A stretch of DNA of 64,000 bases from Paenibacillus soyae (GTDB lineage: Bacteria > Bacillota > Bacilli > Paenibacillales > Paenibacillaceae). Below, one piece after another: positions 1-8,007 of this stretch. The stretch is from contig NZ_JANIPJ010000023.1 of the NCBI RefSeq assembly GCF_024623455.1, forward strand, positions 1 through 64,000, given 5' to 3'. A program made the translations under genes and the position numbers. Position 1 is the first letter of the stretch; every line of letters begins with the position of its first letter. A model generated the notes under the pieces. The model was not told the origin of the DNA and searched no databases. It worked only from the letters and a program-made list of their open reading frames with translations.

Positions 1-24
1 GGTTTTCTGGTATGATTGTCATCG

Positions 25-76
25 AGTAGAGTCCCTTCTTGGTGGCGTGGTAACCCCGAGGATACTCTACTTTTTT
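25..76 (+). terminator. Rho-independent terminator entering from the left edge
   Basis: Arms AGTAGAGT (25-32) and ACTCTACT (64-71) pair perfectly and run into six T. It would end a transcript that begins left of the window, since no plus-strand gene precedes it here. The loop carries a second GC-rich fold (GGTGG...CCCCG). From 77 to 180 I see no gene. Confidence 0.55.
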
Positions 77-180
77 GTGTCTTGGAAAGACTCCAAATGT
101 TGGTACACAACTTATTGTACGTCATCCAGCTGCCTCAATAGTTATGGGGAGGACTGTACCTTTTCTTTTGTTCAAGCGGA

Positions 181-942
181 CTAGAAGCTATAGGCCTCTC
201 CATCGGCCGGAACGAGCAGCTGAGCCGACATGCCTTTTTCGTTCGCGAAGCTCCTCAGCTCTTCACGCGACAAGGTCCAATGATTGACGGCTTCCATATG
301 GACGGAGATGATGGCCGCGTCAGGCGCGGCTTGATGCACCTGGAGAATATCCTCTTTGCCCATGACGAGGGAGCCGCCCTGCAGGAATTGATTGTCTCCG
401 CCGTTGACCACAATGACATCCGGCTTATGTGCTTCGATCGTTCTCCGAACTTCCTCGTACCACACCGTATCTCCTGCAATATACAACGTTTTTTCGCTGG
501 AGTGATTGAAGATCACGCCGCATACTTGACCGGCAAGCTGCAGAATTTCGCCTCTTCCGTGCTCGCCTTTTGTTTTCGTCAAACGAATGTCTTCAAAAAC
601 CGTATCTTCTTGCAGCACAATGACCTTCTGGAAGCCGGCGCTTCGGACTTGCTCCGCGTCCTCTTCGTTCTGGACGAACAGCGGAATGTCCTTCGGCAGC
701 GCCTCTTTGGCCGCATCGTCCCAATGGTCCAGATGCAGATGCGTAACAATGACGGCATCCAGGCTGCTGAACATATCGTCGATCGATAACGGCAAGCCGA
801 CTAACGGATTGTTCTGATCCTGCCTGAGCGAGTTAGGGAACGGAGGGTATACCCCTTTTTCGGCTAAGAACGGATCGATCAAAAACTTCTTCCCTGCGTA
901 ATGAACGACAAGCGTCGCGTTTCGAACAAGCTGTATTTTCAT
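181..942 (-). CDS. MBL-fold metal-dependent hydrolase (UlaG-like)
   Basis: A 253-residue cytoplasmic metallo-beta-lactamase-fold hydrolase. The metal-binding signature HLHLDH is at residues 68-73. The later ligand regions are AGDT (156-159) and a C-terminal VHMEAVNHW. The protein starts directly with the fold (MKIQLVRNATLVVHYAGKKF), has no signal peptide and has the usual length for the UlaG-like group. These enzymes hydrolyse phosphoester or lactone substrates; the substrate here cannot be read. It is divergent from the Lrp-type gene, and the 138-bp gap probably holds promoters for both, so the regulator may control it. Confidence 0.85.
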   Translation of the reverse strand: MKIQLVRNATLVVHYAGKKFLIDPFLAEKGVYPPFPNSLRQDQNNPLVGLPLSIDDMFSSLDAVIVTHLHLDHWDDAAKEALPKDIPLFVQNEEDAEQVRSAGFQKVIVLQEDTVFEDIRLTKTKGEHGRGEILQLAGQVCGVIFNHSSEKTLYIAGDTVWYEEVRRTIEAHKPDVIVVNGGDNQFLQGGSLVMGKEDILQVHQAAPDAAIISVHMEAVNHWTLSREELRSFANEKGMSAQLLVPADGEAYSF

Positions 943-964
943 AAATTCATGCTCCTTTTCTTGA

Positions 965-1014
965 TTGGGTATGTGGTGTCCTTCCTGTATAATAAAATGA
1001 TAACGAAATTGTTA
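965..1014 (+). promoter_or_regulatory. Candidate promoter and short inverted repeat for the Lrp gene
   Basis: A perfect TATAAT (988-993) follows a weak -35, TTGGGT (965-970), at 17 bp. Just downstream TAAC (1001-1004) and GTTA (1011-1014) form a small inverted repeat. The -10 is convincing and the -35 is poor, as in promoters that need help or are autoregulated. Confidence 0.4.
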
Positions 1015-1031
1015 CGTCCATTCGATGCTTT

Positions 1032-1063
1032 GATGAAACGATTATGGATCAAATCATTTCATC
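1032..1063 (+). promoter_or_regulatory. 12-bp dyad in the leader of the Lrp gene
   Basis: GATGAAACGATT (1032-1043) and AATCATTTCATC (1052-1063) are inverted copies matching at 11 of 12 positions around an 8-bp centre. The dyad ends one base before the ribosome site (GTGAAAGG) of the Lrp-type gene. It could be an autoregulatory operator or an mRNA hairpin that limits translation. Confidence 0.5.
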
Positions 1064-1080
1064 GTGAAAGGATTCCAATC

Positions 1081-1542
1081 ATGCAGCTGCAGCTTGACCA
1101 AACCGATTATCGGATTCTCATGTTGCTGTCCGAGAATGCGCGTATTCCCTGGAAGGACCTTGGCGAGCAAATTCATATGACGGGGCAAGCGGTAGGCAAT
1201 CGGATCAAAAAGCTCGAGGAACATGGCGTCATTTCAGCCTACTCCCTAATGATCGATGAAATGAAATTAGGGTTAACCTGTACGGCGTTTGTCCTTATTT
1301 TTATGAAAACCGCGCATCACGACTTGTTTATACGTTTTGTTCAGGAGCGGGATGAAGTTGTGGAAGCCCATCGCATCTCGGGAGACGGCTGTTACCATCT
1401 GACGATCAAAGCGGCTTCCAACGAGCAGCTAAACCAATTTCTAGACAAGCTCCTCGAGCATGGGAACTACAGATTGAATCTGTCCATACATAAGATCAAG
1501 CATCGCCACGCGTTGAACGCCATACCAACCAACCAAACCTAA
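1081..1542 (+). CDS. Lrp/AsnC family transcriptional regulator
   Basis: 153 residues. The N-terminal winged helix begins LDQTDYRILMLLSENAR and has a typical recognition segment (MTGQAVGNRIKKLEEHGVI). It is followed by an RAM-like effector domain with the usual alternating beta-alpha pattern (CTAFVLIFMKTAHHDLF, then YHLTIKAASNEQLNQFLDKLL). I chose ATG 1081 because GAAAGG stands 8 bases upstream and the family starts here; an upstream in-frame extension is not protein-like. Lrp-type proteins are octameric local or global regulators that respond to amino acids. It probably shares a transcript with the DUF4317 gene 25 bp downstream and may control the divergent hydrolase. Confidence 0.9.
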   Translation: MQLQLDQTDYRILMLLSENARIPWKDLGEQIHMTGQAVGNRIKKLEEHGVISAYSLMIDEMKLGLTCTAFVLIFMKTAHHDLFIRFVQERDEVVEAHRISGDGCYHLTIKAASNEQLNQFLDKLLEHGNYRLNLSIHKIKHRHALNAIPTNQT

Positions 1543-1567
1543 ACGAAGCAGGAGTTGTCTAACCACG

Positions 1568-2731
1568 ATGATTAAAAAGGAACTCGCCCACATACGCAAG
1601 CAATTTAAGCTGGACCACGATTTGCTGAAGCTCTATGATATTCTGAACGTTTATATCACGAAGGATAGCGAGGAAATCTATCATTACGAGTGCCAGCCGT
1701 TCGCCCTGCTGGACCGGGAGAAGCAAGAGCTGTACATGGGCAATTTCAAAAAGCTGCTGGCCGGCGAGCTGGACCAGAAGCTGTTCGAGCTGAAGTTCCA
1801 GGAGGACGCGGAGGAGCCAACGAAGGTGCTGCTTCACCAAGGGATGGTGACGGGCGACACGGAAGAGTGGATGAACCTGATGCTCGTGCTGGTGGAGAAG
1901 ATGCTGAAGGACAATAAGTATGAGAGGGACACGGTCGTGACTTTCGTGCGCGGACAGTACTTCCGGCCGACCAAAGCGAGGAACGACGAAGCCGAGGAGA
2001 CCGGGAAGGACGAAATGTTCTCCCATCTGTTCATCCTGTGCAGCGTCAATTCCACGGAACAGCCGCGGAATACGCTGTTGTTCGACTATGTCGAGCGGGA
2101 GTTCAAATATAATGTCATTGTCGATCCGATCATCAAATTGAGCACGCCGGACCAAGGCTTCTTCTACCCTAGCGTGACGGACAACGCGTCCGACGTGAAC
2201 CGCATCCTGTATTGCGCGGGCAAACCGAACGACCCGAACTTCCGATTCATTGATCAGGTGCTGAATGCCGAGAAGACGGTGACGGCGCTCGAAGAGCGGG
2301 ATTATTTCGAGGAAATCGTGAAGGAGGTCGCGGGCGAGCAGCTCGACGCCGCCACGATCGCCCAAATGTACGAGGGCGTTCATCATGTCATCGAAACGAG
2401 CGAATCGGAGGAGCCGCCGAAGCTGGATTACAAAGACGTACAGGAGCTGCTCACGGCAAGCGGAGTGGAGAACGTGACCGCGGCGAAGGTGGAGCAGGCG
2501 TTCCAGACGGTCATTGATGACAGAAACTACGAGCTCAAAGCAAGCAGCGTCATGCCGAAGTTCACGACGAAGTCCATCAAGATCGAGACGAAGGTCGCGA
2601 CGGTTTCGGTCAGTCCGCAGGATCTAAAGTATGTGAAGCAGGTCAATTATCGGGGGAAAAAGTGCCTCCTGATCGAGGTCGACGAGGATGTCGTGATCGA
2701 AGGGTTCACGCTCAGCACGGAGACGTTGTAA
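1568..2731 (+). CDS. DUF4317 family protein
   Basis: 387 residues matching the DUF4317 family of Firmicutes in length and overall pattern (MIKKELAHIRKQFKLD at the N-terminus, a central YFRPTK, and an FFYPSVTDNASDVNRILYC segment). The function of the family is unknown. The protein is soluble and acidic, with no signal peptide or membrane segment. It lies 25 bp behind the Lrp-type regulator and probably shares its transcript. The AGGAG upstream is spaced rather far (13 bases) from ATG 1568, so translation may be modest. Confidence 0.8.
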   Translation: MIKKELAHIRKQFKLDHDLLKLYDILNVYITKDSEEIYHYECQPFALLDREKQELYMGNFKKLLAGELDQKLFELKFQEDAEEPTKVLLHQGMVTGDTEEWMNLMLVLVEKMLKDNKYERDTVVTFVRGQYFRPTKARNDEAEETGKDEMFSHLFILCSVNSTEQPRNTLLFDYVEREFKYNVIVDPIIKLSTPDQGFFYPSVTDNASDVNRILYCAGKPNDPNFRFIDQVLNAEKTVTALEERDYFEEIVKEVAGEQLDAATIAQMYEGVHHVIETSESEEPPKLDYKDVQELLTASGVENVTAAKVEQAFQTVIDDRNYELKASSVMPKFTTKSIKIETKVATVSVSPQDLKYVKQVNYRGKKCLLIEVDEDVVIEGFTLSTETL

Positions 2732-2819
2732 ATAGGGGCTCGTTGGATCGGAATAAGCTAGAATTACGCCTATTGCTCTGGTAATATCTAGCTATATCAT
2801 CAGGGAAGCGGGCGATAGA

Positions 2820-4937
2820 ATGTTTGATAGAAGCAGGAAGCCCTCGGATGCGAAGCGATCGGGCATTCAGCGGAAGGTGTCGGGCAAGACCGACGCTCCG
2901 TCCCGACAGACGGCTGCGACCGGAACGGCCAATCAGCTGCTGCAATTGCAGAAGAGCATAGGCAATCGGGCTGTCGCCCAGCTTTTGACGGGAGATAAAG
3001 CTGCTTCGGCCGCAAGCGCTCCGCGTCCCGGCACCAACGGCCTTCCGGATACGCTTCGAACAGGCGTGGAGCAGCTGTCCGGCATGGATTTGAACGATGT
3101 TAAGGTGCACTATAATTCGGACAAGCCGAAAGCGCTGAATGCGCTAGCCTATGCGCAGGGCAACGAAATTCATCTGGGACCCGGGCAGGAGAAGCACTTG
3201 CCGCATGAAGCTTGGCATGTGGTGCAGCAGCGTCAGGGCCGCGTCAAGCCGACCGTGCAGCTAAAGGCTGCAGCGATCCAAGAAGAAGAGCTGGAGCGCG
3301 AAACGGAGGAGGAGCCCGTGCAGCTAAAAGCTGCAGCGATTCAGGAAGAAGAAGAGCTGGAGCAGGAGTCGGACGGGATCGTGCAGTTAAAGGCCATGAT
3401 CAATGATGACGAGGGGCTGGAGAGGGAAGCGGACGAGATGGGCTCGCGGGCCTTGCAGCTCGGAGAGGGCGCGAGCGATGACATCTCCTCCGTCCAGCCT
3501 GAAAGAATCGGATCGGCCACGAAGGCCGACGCGGCCGTACAGCGCAGGGTGAAGCCCTACGATACGAACTTCTCCGATCCGTCCGTCGTTGCGAAATATA
3601 AGGATCAGATGAAACAGCTTGTGGACTTCATCAATCAAAGAGTGCTTCAGGCAAGGAAGGATGCCGTAGCCTGGCAAACTTACGTGGCGACCAATAATAA
3701 GCATCTAGCGTTATGGTATCAATCGGCCAGCAGCTTTGTTCAAAATCCCGTAAACGAACCGAAGCTGATCCACGCCCGGTTCGGCTATGCGATCGAGACA
3801 CTGGCCTGCGCGGGACTTGCCGGTTCGCACGGCGGGCTTCATATCGACTTGCAGGTGGCGAGCGGGCATACGCGTCCGGATATCGTCGTCTCGGACGGGG
3901 TGCAGGAGCTGGCGTGGATCGATATTACGAGCGAGAAGTCCAAGAAGCATATTCTAGGCAAGGACGGATCGGGATGGCGCAGGAGACCTTTCGTATACGA
4001 GGTGCTGTACGACCAGCTGGAGCTGAAGGAGCTGCTTGCCGCGACCAACGATAATTTCTACAACGAATATGGGGCATTCGTGGCCGATGAGCATCAGATC
4101 GAGTATGACGAGACGGAGAGAATACGCAATGAGAAGCGGGATGAATTTATCGAATTCCGCGATTCCAAAGGCTGGGAGACGAGCACCGGCAATGCAACGA
4201 ACAAGAAGGGCGAGACGCGGGATTTCCTGTTCTCGATGACCGGCTCGGAGGATCTGTACGTCGAGGACTACCATAGCAACTTGAAACAAACCAAAGGCGC
4301 TCTTCATTACTTCGGACTGAACGCCGGTCCGTTCGGCTTTAAGGGCGCGAAAGAAAAAGAAGAGAGCTCCGCCGCCAAAGAGTACGTGCGCCGATTGGCC
4401 GAGCCCGAGATCGAGCAACGGAAGAACACGCTTGCCGCGACCAAAAATATGGAGCTCGCCGTCTTCTTCCGGCAATACGAAAACCACTTCCTGGCGGCGC
4501 AATTATTTAACGATGAAGCGGAGATGATTACGCCGGACCGTGATCTCGTCAAGACGGGAATGGCCTTGAAGGCGGCTATCATGGACTTCATTGGAATGGA
4601 GAAGCTGTATCTGTTCGCCAAAACGATGCTGGCGGACGAGCCGCGCGTGAAGCTGCTGCTCCAGAACGCGGAGATGGTAAGGTCACGCTTCCTAGGGGAG
4701 CTGGATTTCGAGAAAATTATGGCTTGGAGAAGTCAGGTGAACCAGCTGTATCAGCAAGCCACGCTGTTGCGGAAGATCCAGCCCGCTCAACGGCAGTTCA
4801 TCCAGTATGCGGACAAGAAATATAACTTCTTCTCGAGACCAAGGGAAGTGAGCGACATCTTAACGGAGTTTTCCAAGGATCTGCCGAACGAAGCGGTTAT
4901 TGAAGCCGCGGGCAGATGGATGGCCGGGAATCCGTAA
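2820..4937 (+). CDS. eCIS core (DUF4157) domain protein with candidate C-terminal toxin domain
   Basis: 705 residues. A QxxIGNRAV motif (LQKSIGNRAVAQLL, about 43-56) precedes the eCIS core/DUF4157 domain (about 74-145), which carries the peptidase-like HEAWH at 129-133. About 146-215 hold three degenerate copies of a VQLKA...EEE-LE.E motif, the last reading INDDEGLEREADEMG as in the family. The remaining ~450 residues are not a family I can name. Within them E326, P353-D354 (RPDIVV) and W366-I-D-I-T with K373 resemble a PD-(D/E)XK nuclease core; this is inference. DUF4157 marks cargo of extracellular contractile injection systems and other polymorphic toxins. No tail-sheath or baseplate gene is in the window, so the gene is an orphan here. 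Confidence 0.75.
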   Translation: MFDRSRKPSDAKRSGIQRKVSGKTDAPSRQTAATGTANQLLQLQKSIGNRAVAQLLTGDKAASAASAPRPGTNGLPDTLRTGVEQLSGMDLNDVKVHYNSDKPKALNALAYAQGNEIHLGPGQEKHLPHEAWHVVQQRQGRVKPTVQLKAAAIQEEELERETEEEPVQLKAAAIQEEEELEQESDGIVQLKAMINDDEGLEREADEMGSRALQLGEGASDDISSVQPERIGSATKADAAVQRRVKPYDTNFSDPSVVAKYKDQMKQLVDFINQRVLQARKDAVAWQTYVATNNKHLALWYQSASSFVQNPVNEPKLIHARFGYAIETLACAGLAGSHGGLHIDLQVASGHTRPDIVVSDGVQELAWIDITSEKSKKHILGKDGSGWRRRPFVYEVLYDQLELKELLAATNDNFYNEYGAFVADEHQIEYDETERIRNEKRDEFIEFRDSKGWETSTGNATNKKGETRDFLFSMTGSEDLYVEDYHSNLKQTKGALHYFGLNAGPFGFKGAKEKEESSAAKEYVRRLAEPEIEQRKNTLAATKNMELAVFFRQYENHFLAAQLFNDEAEMITPDRDLVKTGMALKAAIMDFIGMEKLYLFAKTMLADEPRVKLLLQNAEMVRSRFLGELDFEKIMAWRSQVNQLYQQATLLRKIQPAQRQFIQYADKKYNFFSRPREVSDILTEFSKDLPNEAVIEAAGRWMAGNP

Positions 4938-5031
4938 TAGAACTATATATTGAGGCGGACGTGCCCGAATTCCAACTCTTGCTGCGAATCTTATGGTAGA
5001 GTCGAGAACAAAGAGAAAGGGATGAGCAAGC

Positions 5032-5508
5032 ATGGACCACCTCATTATTTCGGAAGATGATATGGTGAAGGAATCGGCAGAGTTTTCGAAGGTGTATCCC
5101 ATCCTGATTCATGAGATAGATCATATTGAGAGAGTGCGAGGCAAGCTTAACGACTTTCAGTTGATGCTTGCCGTGTCGCGCGCCAAAGATTCGATGGGGG
5201 TTCTAGGCTGGGAACGCCGGCAAACCGTCAATTCCATTCTGGAGAAATACGCCCAAATCTACCGGGAATACGACAGGGAATCGGCAGATGAATGGGTGTT
5301 CATTACCTTCGGTTACAGAGTGGACAGCGGCTACGAGACGGAAGCTGAGACAATGGCCGAGACAACGTCAGCGCATCCGCAGGAAGAAATCGACAACGAT
5401 GTCGATGTCAGCAGCCGAATGCAAGAAGTTTCGAATCTGATCGTCATGAAGGAAGCCGAGCTGCTGCAGCTTTACCGGGAATTTTATCTGTTGTCCCAGC
5501 GATCTTAA
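5032..5508 (+). CDS. Hypothetical protein downstream of the eCIS-core gene
   Basis: 158 residues, not recognised. It is acidic and largely helical, with IHEIDHIERVRGKL near residue 25, a low-complexity acidic linker (ETEAETMAETTSAHPQEE) and a C-terminal helix of coiled-coil character (MQEVSNLIVMKEAELLQLYREF). There is no signal peptide or membrane segment. A good ribosome site (AAAGGGATGAGCAAGC) precedes ATG 5032. It lies 94 bp after the effector-like gene and 26 bp before the HIT gene. An adaptor or immunity partner for the effector is possible from position alone; nothing in the sequence proves it. Confidence 0.65.
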   Translation: MDHLIISEDDMVKESAEFSKVYPILIHEIDHIERVRGKLNDFQLMLAVSRAKDSMGVLGWERRQTVNSILEKYAQIYREYDRESADEWVFITFGYRVDSGYETEAETMAETTSAHPQEEIDNDVDVSSRMQEVSNLIVMKEAELLQLYREFYLLSQRS

Positions 5509-5534
5509 CGGAATATGAGGGAAGAGGTGCGCTA

Positions 5535-6032
5535 GTGCCGAGACAAATCACATTAGCGGATGGCAGAACGGTGGAGGTAGAATGTCTGAGCTGCGCCCTG
5601 ACAAGCGGACTACTCGCGCCAACCGGCGGGGTTATTTACGAATCCGAGAGGTTTCATGTCCATCAAGACGTGGCTTATCCGATTAGGGGATTGGTTATTA
5701 TCGCATCCAAACGGCATTTCTATAGCATGGACGAGCTGACGGGCGAAGAACAGCTGGAATTTATTTCCCTTATACATAAGGTGAGGAGCGAACAGAGAAC
5801 GAGGCTCGGCATCGAAAAGGTGTATTACTTCTACAATGAAGATACGACGCATCATTTCCATTTGTGGATGGTTCCGAGGTATGACTGGATGAAGCCGTTC
5901 GGCCATTCGGTTGAGTCTCTGAGGCCTGTGCTGTTGCATGCGAGGCATCACATGAACGATGAAGAGAATAAGAGAGCTGTCTTAGCCGGCATTGATGAAT
6001 TAAGAGAAGGCTTGGATGGCTTCAGCTTATAG
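5535..6032 (+). CDS. HIT family protein (histidine-triad hydrolase-like)
   Basis: 165 residues with GTG start preceded by GGAAGAGG. The HIT fold is visible in CLSCALTSG, a GGVIYESERFHVHQD strand pair and the C-terminal HHFHLWMVPR. The canonical triad H-x-H-x-H reads H-F-H-L-W here, so the last histidine is replaced by tryptophan. HIT proteins hydrolyse or transfer nucleotides (Ap4A, AMP-lysine and similar); the changed triad makes the activity uncertain. It is the last gene of the run starting with the eCIS-core gene and ends just before a strong hairpin. Confidence 0.75.
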   Translation: MPRQITLADGRTVEVECLSCALTSGLLAPTGGVIYESERFHVHQDVAYPIRGLVIIASKRHFYSMDELTGEEQLEFISLIHKVRSEQRTRLGIEKVYYFYNEDTTHHFHLWMVPRYDWMKPFGHSVESLRPVLLHARHHMNDEENKRAVLAGIDELREGLDGFSL

Positions 6033-6035
6033 AGG

Positions 6036-6068
6036 ATGGCGCCGCGGGAAGGTTACCCGCGGCGCCAT
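6036..6068. terminator. Bidirectional terminator hairpin
   Basis: ATGGCGCCGCGGG (6036-6048) and its exact complement (6056-6068) form a 13-bp stem with a 7-base loop between the convergent HIT and aminopeptidase genes. There is no long T tract on either side. Confidence 0.7.
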
Positions 6069-6086
6069 ATTTAGTAGGGGCGCGTA

Positions 6087-7316
6087 TTAGAACGCCCAAT
6101 TGCCCTTGCGGAACACCGGCTCGACGAGGCCTTCCTTCGTGATGCCGTCGATATCCATCTCGCCGGAGCCGACCATGAAGTCGACGTGCAGGATGCTCTG
6201 GTTAAGACCGGCCTGCTCCAGCTCCTCGCGGGACATGGCGGCTCCGCCTTCGATGCAGGTCGGATACGCGTTGCCCAGAGCCAGATGGTTGGAGGCGTTC
6301 TCGTCGAACAGCGTATTGAAGAAAATGATGTTCGAATCCGAGATCGGAGAACGATGCGGTACAAGCGCGGCTTCTCCCAGGTAGCGCGAATGATTGTCCA
6401 GATCCAGCATCGCCTGCAAGGATTCGTAGCCCTTCTCGGCTTCGAAATCGATGACCCGTCCGTTCTCGAACGTCAGGCTGAAGTTTTCGATGAGATTCCC
6501 TTGATAGCTGAGCGGCTTGGTGCTGCGCACGACGCCGTTCGTGCCGTCCTTGTGCGGAGCCGTGTATACCTCTTCGGTAGGAACGTTCGGATTGAACGTA
6601 TTGCCCTGCTCGTTCCATGAGATGCCGCCGTTCCAGCGATGGTTCTCGGGGAGCTCGATGACAAGGTCCGTGCCGGGAGCCTTGTAATGCAGCTTCTTAT
6701 ATTGCTTGGCGTCCAAATAAGCGCGTTTGGCTAGCAGCGTGTTATTATGCGCCTCCCAGGCAGCGACGGGATCGGCCTCGTTCACGCGGACGATTCGGAA
6801 GATCGTATCCCATAACGCTTCGACGGCCGCTTCCGTACCGAGGCCGGGGAACACGAGCTTGGCCCAGCTCTCGGAAGGAGCCGCAACGATCGACCAGGTC
6901 ATTCGTTTCGAAGACATGTATTTCCGGAAGGTGGCCAGCGCGGCAGAGGAGACGCGCGAATAATTCGATATCCGCTTCGGATCGATTCCCTTGAGAAGCT
7001 CGGGATCCGCCGCGTCGATGAGCAGATAGGCGCCGCCTTGCTCGGCCACTTCCGTCATGGCAAGAGCTCTCCATGCCGGGTACTTCTCGAACGCTTCGTC
7101 CGGCGCAAGGCTATAGGTCAGCCTTGTCAGCTCGTCATCCCGCCATTCGACATGGACCTTCTTCGCCCCGACTTCATAAGCTCGCTTCACAATGAACCGG
7201 ACAAGCTCCGGAACATGGATGGGGGCGTTGACCCAGAGCTCCTGTCCCGGCTGAATATGTACCGCCGTTCTGACGATCAGATCGGCATATTTTTGTAAAT
7301 CCGTTGTTGTTGGCAT
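6087..7316 (-). CDS. M29 family aminopeptidase (AmpS/PepS type)
   Basis: 409 residues, a full-length M29 (thermophilic) metallo-aminopeptidase. The N-terminal half has the family pattern LIVRTAVHIQPGQELWVNAPI. The C-terminal half holds the metal-binding signatures (NVPTEEVYTAPHKDGTNGVV, then LGEAALVPHRSPI, ENASNHLALGNAYP, and a late HVDFMVGSGEMDIDG). It removes N-terminal residues from peptides in the cytoplasm. Start ATG 7316 has AGGAGGG 8 bases upstream; an in-frame TTG two codons earlier lies too close to that site. It is a single-gene unit convergent with the HIT gene. Confidence 0.93.
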   Translation of the reverse strand: MPTTTDLQKYADLIVRTAVHIQPGQELWVNAPIHVPELVRFIVKRAYEVGAKKVHVEWRDDELTRLTYSLAPDEAFEKYPAWRALAMTEVAEQGGAYLLIDAADPELLKGIDPKRISNYSRVSSAALATFRKYMSSKRMTWSIVAAPSESWAKLVFPGLGTEAAVEALWDTIFRIVRVNEADPVAAWEAHNNTLLAKRAYLDAKQYKKLHYKAPGTDLVIELPENHRWNGGISWNEQGNTFNPNVPTEEVYTAPHKDGTNGVVRSTKPLSYQGNLIENFSLTFENGRVIDFEAEKGYESLQAMLDLDNHSRYLGEAALVPHRSPISDSNIIFFNTLFDENASNHLALGNAYPTCIEGGAAMSREELEQAGLNQSILHVDFMVGSGEMDIDGITKEGLVEPVFRKGNWAF

Positions 7317-7433
7317 CGTCAATCCCTCCTGTTCTTAAAGAGAAGTGTACCATATTGAATTAACGGGTTGCAGGGCATATGATGGAAAGGGTAGCCGAGA
7401 TACTCAGAATTATGAAGCGGGGAGTGCATCCTC

Positions 7434-7976
7434 ATGAAAAACGTATATGTCGTACGGCACTGCAAGGCGGAAGGGCAGGAACCCGGCGCCAAGCTAACGG
7501 AGGCTGGCGCCGCGCAAGCCGAGCAGCTAGCCCAATTTCTAATAAGGAAAGACATCGATTCTATCATTTCAAGCCCGTTCGAGAGAGCTTATCGCACCAT
7601 TGCGCCGTTAGCCGAAGGGCTTGGCATCGAGGTCGAGCTCGACGAACGGTTAGTGGAGAGGACGCTGTCCGGCAGCGATCATCCGGATTGGCGCGACATG
7701 CTGATGAGGGCCTACGAAGACTTGGATTTAAGCTATGAGGGCGGCGAATCCAGCAACGCGGCCATGGACCGTGCCGTTGGTGTCGTCGAGAAAGCTCTGA
7801 ACAGCGGTCATCGCAACGTCGTGTTAGTCTCGCACGGAAACCTGATTTCCCTCCTGCTTAAGCATTATGATAACCGGATCGGGTTCCGGGAATGGGAGGC
7901 ATTAACCAATCCTGACGTTTTTCAACTCCGTTTCATAGAGGACAAGCCTAATATTCGCAGAATATGGGCAGATTGA
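7434..7976 (+). CDS. Histidine phosphatase family protein (phosphoglycerate mutase-like)
   Basis: 180 residues with the branch-1 histidine phosphatase layout: VVRHCKAEG near the N-terminus (catalytic His; the usual RHG is RHC here), ISSPFERAYRTI around residue 45 (second Arg), E in DERLVER, and VLVSHGNLISLLL (second catalytic His). It probably dephosphorylates a small metabolite; the substrate is not predictable. It is divergent from the aminopeptidase and is followed after 31 bp by the AlkD-like gene, so the two may share a transcript. Confidence 0.85.
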   Translation: MKNVYVVRHCKAEGQEPGAKLTEAGAAQAEQLAQFLIRKDIDSIISSPFERAYRTIAPLAEGLGIEVELDERLVERTLSGSDHPDWRDMLMRAYEDLDLSYEGGESSNAAMDRAVGVVEKALNSGHRNVVLVSHGNLISLLLKHYDNRIGFREWEALTNPDVFQLRFIEDKPNIRRIWAD

Positions 7977-8007
7977 TAGAATAACTAGGCGCGAGGAGTG
8001 TTGATCG

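Noticed and set aside
25-76. T-box leader suggested by GGTGG...CCCCG before a terminator
   Set aside because: The invariant T-box sequence is not present and no plus-strand gene follows, so only the terminator is supported.
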